Source: Negativicutes bacterium (GTDB taxonomy: Bacteria > Bacillota > JAAYKD01). Taken from it: 64,000 nt of DNA. The translations under genes were made by a program, and so were the position numbers. Below, in pieces: positions 7,620 through 14,928 of this stretch. The notes beneath the pieces are model-generated. The model was not told where the DNA came from. It saw nothing but the letters and a program-made list of their open reading frames with translations, and did not search any database. The DNA lies in the NCBI GenBank assembly GCA_021372785.1, contig JAJFTT010000023.1, positions 1 to 64,000 of the forward strand, in the 5' to 3' direction. The first letter of the stretch is position 1; each line of letters begins with the position of its first letter.

Positions 7620-7675
7620 CCTGCCGCTCCATTCTGTCCTCTAAAAAATCAGAATCTGCTGCCACGAGCGGCAGG
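7620..7675. repeat. Nested inverted repeat between divergent genes
   Basis: CCTGCCGCTC (7620-7629) is matched by GAGCGGCAGG (7666-7675). Inside, ATTCTG (7631-7636) pairs with CAGAAT (7650-7655). It lies between the ATC-hydrolase-like gene (minus) and the M20 gene (plus) and could be an operator for both, or an RNA structure in the M20 leader. Confidence 0.4.
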
Positions 7676-7731
7676 AAATCGAGGGGTGAAAAGCAAAGTA
7701 AGAAAGAGAATTTGAGAGTGGAGGGATTAGC

Positions 7732-9129
7732 ATGCAGAAAGCATTACAGGCAATTGAAAACAACCGCAGTGAACTCATCCAATTGAGTGATACGATCTAG
7801 GGTTTTGCCGAGACTTCGTTAAAAGAATACCGTTCTGCCGGGGCGAGCAGAGATTATTTGGCTGCCAGGGGATTTCGGATTGAAGAGAATGTGGCAGGCG
7901 TGCCGACTGCCTTTACTGCTACCTGGGGCAGCGGCAAACCGGTGATCGGATTTTTAGCCGAATACGACGCCTTGCCCGGCTTGAGCAACCTGCCGGCCTC
8001 CAGTAAAAAAGTACCGCTGAAAGAAGGGGCACCCGGTCATGGCTGCGGTCATAATCTGCTGGGTGTCGCCTGCGCCGGCGCCGTGCTGGGTCTGAAAGCG
8101 GAGATGGAAGCCGGCAATCTGCCCGGAACCATCGTTTATTTTGGCTGTCCGGCCGAAGAAAACTACAGCGCCAAGGCCATGATGGCCAAATACGGCTGCT
8201 TTAAAGAGGTTGATATTGCCATCGCATATCATCCCGGCAACAAAAATGGCGTGCAGCTGAACAGCTCCAACGCCAATAATTCTTTAAAATTCACCTTCCA
8301 TGGCCGCACCGCCCATGCCGGCGGCGATCCGCATAACGGCCGCAGCGCCTTGGACGCGGTGGAACTGATGGATATCGGCAGCAACTATCTCAGAGAACAT
8401 ATCATCAGCCAGGCCAGAATTCACTATGTCATCACCGAAGGCGGTATGGCTCCCAATATAGTGCCGGACCGGGCCCAGGTTTGGTATTTTGTGCGGGCAC
8501 CGCAAGTGCAGGTTTTGCGCGAGATCGTCGAGCGGGTCAAGAAAATCGCGCACGGCGCCGCCTTGATGACGGAAACCGAAGTGGATATTTTATTGGAGAG
8601 CGGCGTTTACAACACGCTGCCCAATGAAGTGGTCAGCCAAGTCATGCACGAAGCTTTAGTTGCAGTTGGTCCCGAGCCTTGGGACGCGGCCGATCTGCAG
8701 TTTGCCGCGGACTTAGCAGACAACGTCGATCCGGAAGAGCGCAAGACCAAAGCCGCCATGATGAAGATAGACGCCAGCGTTCCTTTGCTCAGCGGAGTTG
8801 GGGAACCTGCCGGCAAAGGTACTGCCATGGCCGGTTCCACCGATGTGGCCGATGTCAGTTGGAACTGTCCGACTTGCATGTTCGGCACCGTCACCATTCC
8901 CTGGGCGATTCCCGGCCATTCCTGGATGGTCGCTTCTTCTTCCGCCAGCTCCATCGGGCACAAAGGCATGATCTATGCCGCCAAAGCCATGGCGGCGGCC
9001 GGTTTGCGTTTCCTGCAGGACGAAACCCTGGTCCAGGCAGCCAAAGCGGAATTCCACAAAGCCATCGAGGGTGTGGTTTACGAATCGTTCCTGCAGCAGC
9101 CCTACCCGGTTTTTCCCAGAGAGGAATAA
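7732..9129 (+). pseudogene. M20 family amidohydrolase interrupted by in-frame UAG
   Basis: The frame opens at ATG 7732 behind GGAGGGA, encodes 22 codons (MQKALQAIENNRSEL...) and hits TAG at 7798-7800. It then continues without another stop to 9129. The TAG stands where relatives typically have tryptophan (DTI-W-GFAETS), one base from TGG. The rest is a full-length M20D peptidase/amidohydrolase of the AbgB type, with metal motifs GHGCGHNLLG, FGCPAEEN and HAGGDP and the C-terminal SSIGHKGM. These enzymes hydrolyse N-acyl or N-carbamoyl amino acids or p-aminobenzoyl-glutamate. Restart at TTG 7858 is possible but would lose part of the fold. UAG is a common normal stop in this window, so recoding is unlikely. 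Confidence 0.75.
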
Positions 9130-9196
9130 TCGTCGTTCCGGCGGGCTTTTTTAGTAATCCTATAGGAATTTAACTTAACTAGGAGGTCAAGCAGTT

Positions 9197-10297
9197 TTGA
9201 GTAAAGTTTATTTTAGCAATTTGCGCACCGAACCGGGCTGGAATCTGCAGCAAAAGCTGACCAAACTGATGCAGCAGGCGGGTATCGGGCAGATCGATTT
9301 TGCCGGTAAGTTTACCGCCATTAAAATTCACTTCGGAGAGCCGGGCAACCTGGCTTATCTGCGGCCCAATTATGCCAAAACGGTGGCCGATTTGGTCAAG
9401 TCGCTGGGCGGCAAACCTTTTTTGACCGATGCCAACACGCTCTATGTCGGCCGCCGCAAGGATGCCCTGGAGCATATTGAAGCCGCCTACGAAAATGGCT
9501 TCAGTCCCTTTTCCACCGGCTGCCATATTCTGATTGCCGATGGCCTCAAGGGCAATGACGAAGTTCTGGTCCCCATTGAGGGCGATTATGTCAAAGCAGC
9601 CAAAATCGGCCGCGCCGTCATGGATGCCGACGTTTTTATGTCTCTCACCCATTTCAAAGGTCACGAGAGCACCGGTTTTGGCGGTACTCTGAAAAACATC
9701 GGCATGGGCTGCGGCTCCCGCGCCGGCAAGATGGAAATGCATAACAGCGGCAAGCCGTTTGTGCGGCAGGAACTCTGCATCGGCTGCGGCAAGTGCACAA
9801 CGGTTTGCGCCCAGCAGGCGGTGACGGTCACGAACCGGAAGGCCCTGCTGAACGAAGATCAATGCGTTGGCTGCGGCCGCTGCATCTCCGTTTGCCCCCA
9901 AGATGCCATCGCCGTCAAATGGGACGAAGCGAACGATATTCTCAATCGGAAAATCGCCGAGTATGCCTGGGCGGTCGTTAAAGATCGTCCGCAGTTCCAT
10001 ATCAGTCTGGTCGTGGATGTTTCTCCTTTCTGCGATTGCCACTCCGAAAATGATGCGGCCGTCATCCCCGATGTCGGCATGTTCGCTTCCTTTGACCCTG
10101 TCGCTTTGGACGTGGCCTGCGCCGATGCCTGCAACCGTCAGGCCGCTTTGCTGGGCAGCTACCTTGAGCCGCGGGCAGAGCCTGGTCACGATCATTTTCA
10201 TGCCATGTTCCCGGATACAAATTGGCAGACTTGTGTTGAGCAAGCCGCAAAACTCGGTATGGGCAGCCTGCAATACGAATTGATCGAAGTAGAATAG
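9197..10297 (+). CDS. DUF362 protein with two 4Fe-4S clusters
   Basis: The 366-residue protein starts at TTG 9197 behind AGGAGGT. Residues 1-185 and 285-366 form the DUF362 domain, and a dicluster ferredoxin module sits at about 190-245. Its cysteine sets CIGCGKCTTVC and CVGCGRCISVCP are each followed by the usual isolated C-P. The family occurs in many anaerobes, and its reaction is not established. It follows the M20 gene by 67 bases and precedes an MFS carrier, suggesting a unit for importing and processing a small organic compound. No signal peptide is visible, so it is cytoplasmic. Confidence 0.88.
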   Translation: MSKVYFSNLRTEPGWNLQQKLTKLMQQAGIGQIDFAGKFTAIKIHFGEPGNLAYLRPNYAKTVADLVKSLGGKPFLTDANTLYVGRRKDALEHIEAAYENGFSPFSTGCHILIADGLKGNDEVLVPIEGDYVKAAKIGRAVMDADVFMSLTHFKGHESTGFGGTLKNIGMGCGSRAGKMEMHNSGKPFVRQELCIGCGKCTTVCAQQAVTVTNRKALLNEDQCVGCGRCISVCPQDAIAVKWDEANDILNRKIAEYAWAVVKDRPQFHISLVVDVSPFCDCHSENDAAVIPDVGMFASFDPVALDVACADACNRQAALLGSYLEPRAEPGHDHFHAMFPDTNWQTCVEQAAKLGMGSLQYELIEVE

Positions 10298-10355
10298 ACC
10301 GCTGAGCAGACCGCGTGATTTTTTGCTCCGGTTACACTGGGAGGTGAGTCTCGTC

Positions 10356-11573
10356 GTGCAGAAAAAGAGTTCTTTGCGCAAGGTGTTATTCTATGTCACA
10401 GCCGTTCTGTTCAATCTGGCAGCCAGTTTTGCTCATCCGGTAACGCCAACGATTTTTACGAATTTGCATTTGGGCAGTTATATGTTCGGCGTGGCTTTGG
10501 GCTCCATGATGATTGTCAATTTTATGTTTTCTCCCTTCTGGGGCAAAATCATCACTTATATTTCCAGCCGGAAATGTCTTTTGCTCAATTGCGCCGGTTA
10601 TGCGCTCGGGCAGGTCTTTTTTGGCCTGGCGCGGACCGAGAGCGGTTTTATTGCCGCCCGCATGTTTACCGGCTTGTTCGTCAGCGGTTCGTTTGTGGGT
10701 TTGCTGACTTATGTGGTCAATACCGCCAAGGATGAGCGGCAGCGCGGCCGCGATCTGACGGTGATCGCCACCATTCAGTCGGTCGGCGGCGCCTTTGGGT
10801 ATATGATCGGCGGACTCTTGGGTGAAATTTCCACTTATTATGCCATCTGGGCGCAGGCTGCCTTGCTGTTCAGCTGCGGTATCTTCTTCTACTTGGTCTG
10901 CGAAGACGATACGCAGGTGTCATTCCGCAGCCTGAAGCTATCAAAACTTGTCAAAGAGGTCAATCCTTTTTCTGCATTCCTGGCCAGCCGCCAGTTTATG
11001 ACCCTCACCTTTGCGCTGTTGTTTGGCATCTGCGCTCTGCAGAATCTGGGCGGCACCGCTTTTGACCAGTCGTTCAATTATTACATTAAGGATCAGTTCC
11101 AGTTTACTTCCGGCTACAACGGCGTCCTTAAGGGGATCATGGGTCTGATTACGCTGATCGCCAATGCCACTATCGGTCTCTGGATGATCAACCGCACCGA
11201 TGTCCGGCGTTCCATTATCGGCGTGCTGGCGGTTTGTACCGTCACCATGCTGGGCATTGTACTGACCGGCAGTGTGCTGCCGTTTATTCTGATCAACATC
11301 GTATTCTATGCCTGCAGCGCGGTCAGCATTCCGGTGCTGCAGTCGATGGTAGCCAAGAAAGCGCACGGCGGCGAAAGCAATCTGATCATGGGCTTTTATA
11401 ATTCCATGAAATCGCTGGGCGGCATCATCGGCGCCTTTGCTTCCGGCGCGCTGTATACCTTTGCGCCCAAAGCACCTTTTGTGCTGTGTCTGGCAGTCTT
11501 TGCTCTGGCTGCGGTCTGCGCTGTTATCTATCAGCGGCGCAGCCAAAAAGAAGAGGAGACGACGGCTGCTTAA
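10356..11573 (+). CDS. MFS transporter
   Basis: The 405-residue protein has about 12 hydrophobic segments in two halves joined by a charged loop near residue 185-205 (EDDTQVSFRSLKLSKLV). GTG 10356 is preferred because GGGAGGTGAG lies 6-15 bases upstream; an in-frame TTG at 10323 has no such site. It fits the drug:proton antiporter-like branch of the major facilitator superfamily. The substrate cannot be told from sequence. It follows the DUF362 gene by 58 bases and may be co-transcribed with it and the broken M20 gene. Confidence 0.85.
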   Translation: MQKKSSLRKVLFYVTAVLFNLAASFAHPVTPTIFTNLHLGSYMFGVALGSMMIVNFMFSPFWGKIITYISSRKCLLLNCAGYALGQVFFGLARTESGFIAARMFTGLFVSGSFVGLLTYVVNTAKDERQRGRDLTVIATIQSVGGAFGYMIGGLLGEISTYYAIWAQAALLFSCGIFFYLVCEDDTQVSFRSLKLSKLVKEVNPFSAFLASRQFMTLTFALLFGICALQNLGGTAFDQSFNYYIKDQFQFTSGYNGVLKGIMGLITLIANATIGLWMINRTDVRRSIIGVLAVCTVTMLGIVLTGSVLPFILINIVFYACSAVSIPVLQSMVAKKAHGGESNLIMGFYNSMKSLGGIIGAFASGALYTFAPKAPFVLCLAVFALAAVCAVIYQRRSQKEEETTAA

Positions 11574-11896
11574 GGGCAAGTTGATTGAGGTCGGGAAGCC
11601 GTTTTCCCGGCAGGTTTTCTCTCAACAGCGGGGCTCGGCAGCGGGACGGCGGCAATCCGGTCCCGCTGTTTGTTCCGTTGCGCCGGGTGAGCGCAGATTC
11701 GAAAAACCGGACTGCATCAGAAGCATTTAGCAAAGACATAAAGACCTGGAGAAAGAAAACTTCAGATCCGGATAGGAAGCATCCGATTGCTATCAATCGG
11801 TGTATGTGCTATATTGATCAATAGATCGCTGAACAGACCCGCCTGGCGCAGTGAGGGTTGGTTGGTGGATTTCACAGCAAAGGAGATAGGTTTGCC
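11574..11896 (+). other. 323-bp gap: MFS terminator and leader of the GGDEF-EAL gene
   Basis: AGCGGGAC (11640-11647) pairs with GTCCCGCT (11660-11667), followed by GTTTGTTC, a probable terminator for the MFS unit. Downstream, a weak promoter may lie in the AT-rich stretch near 11780-11825. I looked for the conserved core of a cyclic-di-GMP riboswitch and did not find it. Confidence 0.4.
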
Positions 11897-14233
11897 TTGC
11901 CTGCAAAAACGCGCTCACTCCTGGTTATCGTCAGCCTTTATTTCAGCCTTTACGCGCTCTCCATCTGGGCGGAACAGCAGCTGCTCACCGCGCTTTTGGC
12001 TCCCATCGGCGGCTTGCTTTGCTTTGTGATCCTGCTCGGCGCTTTTTTTCGCTCGCCAAAACAAGGAAGGATACGTTACGCCTGGCTGCTGCTGAGTTTT
12101 GCCGGTCTCTGCTGGCTGCTGGGCGATCTGCTTTGGCTGCTGGATGAACAGGTATTGCAGCAGAATGCGGCCGGCAATACTTTTATCGCCCTGCTCTACC
12201 TGGGGACCAATGTGTTTCTCTTGGCTGCTTTAGCGGTTTACGGCATGGACAATTTTGGTAAATGGAGCAAGATCCAGCTGATTTTGGATGCCGCCATCGT
12301 GACAATTACCACCTTGCTCTTAACCTGGCATATTTTTTTCAAAGAAAGTTACGAATTGTTTGACCAATTCGGCGGCAGCGGCCTGGTCACGATTCTGACC
12401 ATTTTTCTTGACTTCGTTTTAAGCATAGGGGCTGCCGTCTGGTTTGTCTCTTACCGGGACAACAAACCGGCCTTACCAATCCGGATCACGGCATTTGGTG
12501 TTATGCTGTATCTGATTACGGATATCTGCTGGATCTATCTGGATCTGAACCGGCTCTATATGCCGGATGGCCTGGTAGATGCTGCGTATATGGCTGCTTT
12601 GTTGATCATCGCCTTCAGCGCGGCGGTTCATCTGCAGGATCCGGAAGAATTGCAGTACGGCGAAGCGTATTCCGCCAAACGTAACTTTTGGAGTAAAATC
12701 GTTTATATTTGCATTGCCCCTCTGATGACGCTGTTTTTCCGCGGTTTTGATCTGTTTGTCCTGATCAATTTTCTTTTGCTCGGCCTGTTTTATATCAGCG
12801 CTTCCGCTTATATTCAAGTCTCGATTAAAAATGAAAAGATTTTGCGTGATCAGAATCGGGAGTTGGCGCTGCGCATCCGAGAGCGTACGCAGGAATTGGA
12901 GGAAAAGAACCGGCAGCTGGATTACTTGTCCAATCATGATACGGTGACAAATCTCTTCAACCGGCGCTATTTCTTGAGAACCCTGGAAGAAATACTGCAA
13001 AGTATCGCGCCAAATGAGACGCTGGCCTTGCTGTTTATCGATCTGGACCGCTTTAAAACCATCAACGATACCTATGGCCATTCCATCGGCGACCGGGTCC
13101 TGGTGGAATTGTCCAAACGCCTGCAGGCTCTGATCGGCGAGAAGCAAACGCTGGCGCGTTTTGGCGGCGACGAGTTTATTCTGGCGGTGCATTCCGGTTC
13201 TGCTTACGCAGAAATCGAGTCGATTGCCGGGAAGATCATCAGGGAATGCAGCCGGGCGATCCGGATTGATCAATATACTTTTTATCTGACCGTCAGCATC
13301 GGCATTTCTATTTTCCCTCTGGATGCCAAGAACGTCGATACGCTGCTGAAGAATGCCGATATGGCCATGTATCAGGCAAAAAAACAAGGCTGCAACGAAT
13401 ATGTTACCTTCAGCCGGCAATTGCAGGATCTTGTGCAGCGCAAAAATGAAATTGAAATGCTGCTCAAGCATGCCGATTATGAGCACGAAATGACGCTTTA
13501 TTTCCAACCGCAATTTACTCTGAGGGAAAAGAAGTTAATCGGCATGGAAGCTCTGCTGCGCTGGAACAGTCCGCAAAAAGGCTGCCTCGAACCGGCGGAG
13601 TTTATTCCCATTGCGGAAGAGACGAACGACATCATCCCGCTCGGCGGTTGGGTATTGAAAAAAGCGATGCAGCGCATCGCGGTTTGGAATGAGACCTTTG
13701 CTCTGGATTTGAAAATGTCGGTCAATGTCTCTCCCAAACAACTGAATCAAATTGATTTTATCGAGCGGCTGCAGGCATTGCTGACCGATTGTGCCATCCG
13801 GCCCGCCTGGCTGGATCTGGAGATCACAGAAAATGTTGCCTGGGAGGGAAGGTTCCCTTTCAGTAAAACAGCCGGTCAGCTCAAACAGCTGGGAGTCAAT
13901 ATTTCAATTGATGATTTTGGCACCGGTTATTCTTCTCTCAGTTCGCTCAAGTTGTTTCCCATTGATAAAATCAAGATCGCCAAGCCGCTGATCGATGCTG
14001 TCAGCCGGGAGAATCTCGGCCAGAGCATCGCGAAATATACAATTCAGCTGGCTAACGCAATGGGAATCAAAACGATTGCCGAAGGGGTGGAGACGAAAGA
14101 ACAAATGGAGTTGCTGCTGGAACTGGGCTGCGAGCAGGTACAGGGCTATTATCTGGGTAAGCCGCTGCCAGCGGAGCAATTTGAGCAAGCTTTTTTAATA
14201 GCCGGTCTCCGGCAAAACAACACGGATCCCTGA
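11897..14233 (+). CDS. Membrane GGDEF-EAL protein (cyclic-di-GMP turnover)
   Basis: The protein has 778 residues from TTG 11897 (AAAGGAGAT 9 bases upstream); TTG 11858 is an alternative. Residues 1 to about 300 hold eight or nine membrane helices, then a coiled coil (RERTQELEEKNRQLDYLSNH). The GGDEF domain follows, with an intact RFGGDEF near 420 and no upstream inhibitory RxxD site. The EAL domain (about 530-770) has EALLRW, SVNVS, EITEN, DDFGTGYSS and AEGVE, but the usual K-I-D triad reads K-I-A at residue 695. That aspartate helps bind metal in active phosphodiesterases. The protein may therefore be mainly a diguanylate cyclase, with the EAL part weakened or regulatory. Confidence 0.85.
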   Translation: MPAKTRSLLVIVSLYFSLYALSIWAEQQLLTALLAPIGGLLCFVILLGAFFRSPKQGRIRYAWLLLSFAGLCWLLGDLLWLLDEQVLQQNAAGNTFIALLYLGTNVFLLAALAVYGMDNFGKWSKIQLILDAAIVTITTLLLTWHIFFKESYELFDQFGGSGLVTILTIFLDFVLSIGAAVWFVSYRDNKPALPIRITAFGVMLYLITDICWIYLDLNRLYMPDGLVDAAYMAALLIIAFSAAVHLQDPEELQYGEAYSAKRNFWSKIVYICIAPLMTLFFRGFDLFVLINFLLLGLFYISASAYIQVSIKNEKILRDQNRELALRIRERTQELEEKNRQLDYLSNHDTVTNLFNRRYFLRTLEEILQSIAPNETLALLFIDLDRFKTINDTYGHSIGDRVLVELSKRLQALIGEKQTLARFGGDEFILAVHSGSAYAEIESIAGKIIRECSRAIRIDQYTFYLTVSIGISIFPLDAKNVDTLLKNADMAMYQAKKQGCNEYVTFSRQLQDLVQRKNEIEMLLKHADYEHEMTLYFQPQFTLREKKLIGMEALLRWNSPQKGCLEPAEFIPIAEETNDIIPLGGWVLKKAMQRIAVWNETFALDLKMSVNVSPKQLNQIDFIERLQALLTDCAIRPAWLDLEITENVAWEGRFPFSKTAGQLKQLGVNISIDDFGTGYSSLSSLKLFPIDKIKIAKPLIDAVSRENLGQSIAKYTIQLANAMGIKTIAEGVETKEQMELLLELGCEQVQGYYLGKPLPAEQFEQAFLIAGLRQNNTDP

Positions 14234-14336
14234 GAGGCGAGTCTTGCTGAATCAGGCTGCGGTCGGACAGAACAATCCGTCCAATCAGCACGGCAGTTCG
14301 GCTTGATGGCCGGCCGGGGGGGGAGTAAAATAGAAG

Positions 14337-14821
14337 ATGAAGCTGACAACACTGTGTTATCTTGAACAAAATGACTGCTACTTGATGCTGCACCGGATCA
14401 TCAAAGTGAACGATGCCAACCAAGACAAATGGATTGGCGTCGGCGGACGTTTTGAAGCGGGTGAAAGTCCGGAAGAATGTTTGCTGCGCGAAGTGAAAGA
14501 AGAAACCGGGCTGACGCTGCTGTCCTATCAATTCAGAGGGCTGATCACCTTTGTCTCCGATCAATGGTCAACAGACAATGGTCAACAGAATATATGTGCC
14601 TTTTTACGGCGGATCGTTTTAGCGGCGAGCAGATCGACTGTGATGAAGGCGAGCTGCAATGGGTGGAGAAAAAACAGCTGCAGCATTTCAATTTATGGGC
14701 CGGGGATCGCATTTTTCTGCGGTTGCTGGCAGAGCAGTCGCCCTTTTTTTCCTTAAAATTGAGCTATGAGGGTGAAACTCTCAAAAGCGCCTGTCTGGAC
14801 GGGAAAAACTTGCCGCTATAA
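14337..14821 (+). pseudogene. Nudix hydrolase broken by a 14-bp tandem duplication
   Basis: ATG 14337 opens an MTH1/MutT-like protein with a complete Nudix box (GRFEAGESPEECLLREVKEE, then TGL) near residues 38-60. This motif binds Mg and hydrolyses nucleoside diphosphates linked to another moiety, for example oxidised dNTPs. At 14562-14589 the bases CAATGGTCAACAGA occur twice in direct tandem. The extra copy shifts the frame by two and the product would end early in foreign sequence. Removing one copy restores SDQWSTEYMCLFTADRFSG and a full protein of about 156 residues ending at 14821. A run of eight G at 14316-14323 lies in the leader just upstream. Confidence 0.85.
14562..14589 (+). repeat. 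Perfect 14-bp tandem duplication
   Basis: CAATGGTCAACAGA is present at 14562-14575 and again at 14576-14589 with no spacer. Because 14 is not a multiple of three it frameshifts the Nudix gene. It looks like a recent slippage event, reversible in principle by deletion of one copy. Confidence 0.95.
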
Positions 14822-14844
14822 AAATAGAAAAGCTTATACGACAG

Positions 14845-14895
14845 CAAAACAGCACGGCAGCCACCGGATCAAACGGTGAGCGCTGTGCTGTTTTG
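14845..14895. terminator. Bidirectional terminator between convergent genes
   Basis: CAAAACAGCAC (14845-14855) pairs with GTGCTGTTTTG (14885-14895), and an inner CCACCG/CGGTG pairing closes the loop. It separates the Nudix pseudogene (plus) from the UPF0182 gene (minus). Confidence 0.75.
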
Positions 14896-14928
14896 ATAAA
14901 ACGGCGGTGAGCCGTTTGCTGCGATAGG

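Noticed and set aside
7798-7800. UAG as a recoded sense codon (pyrrolysine) in the M20 gene
   Set aside because: UAG ends many clearly intact genes here (for example at 10297, 19016, 26592, 52701, 54591 and 58585), and the replaced residue is expected to be Trp, so simple nonsense mutation is more likely.
9179-10381. Long open frame antisense to the DUF362 gene
   Set aside because: It covers exactly the opposite strand of a strongly supported ferredoxin gene, has no ribosome-binding site and no recognisable motif.
11574-11896. Cyclic-di-GMP riboswitch before the GGDEF-EAL gene
   Set aside because: The conserved GEMM core and its tetraloop receptor could not be found.
14316-14323. Phase-variable poly-G tract controlling the Nudix gene
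   Set aside because: Eight G could slip, but the run lies upstream of the start codon and the gene is already broken by a clear duplication, so there is no evidence for phase variation.
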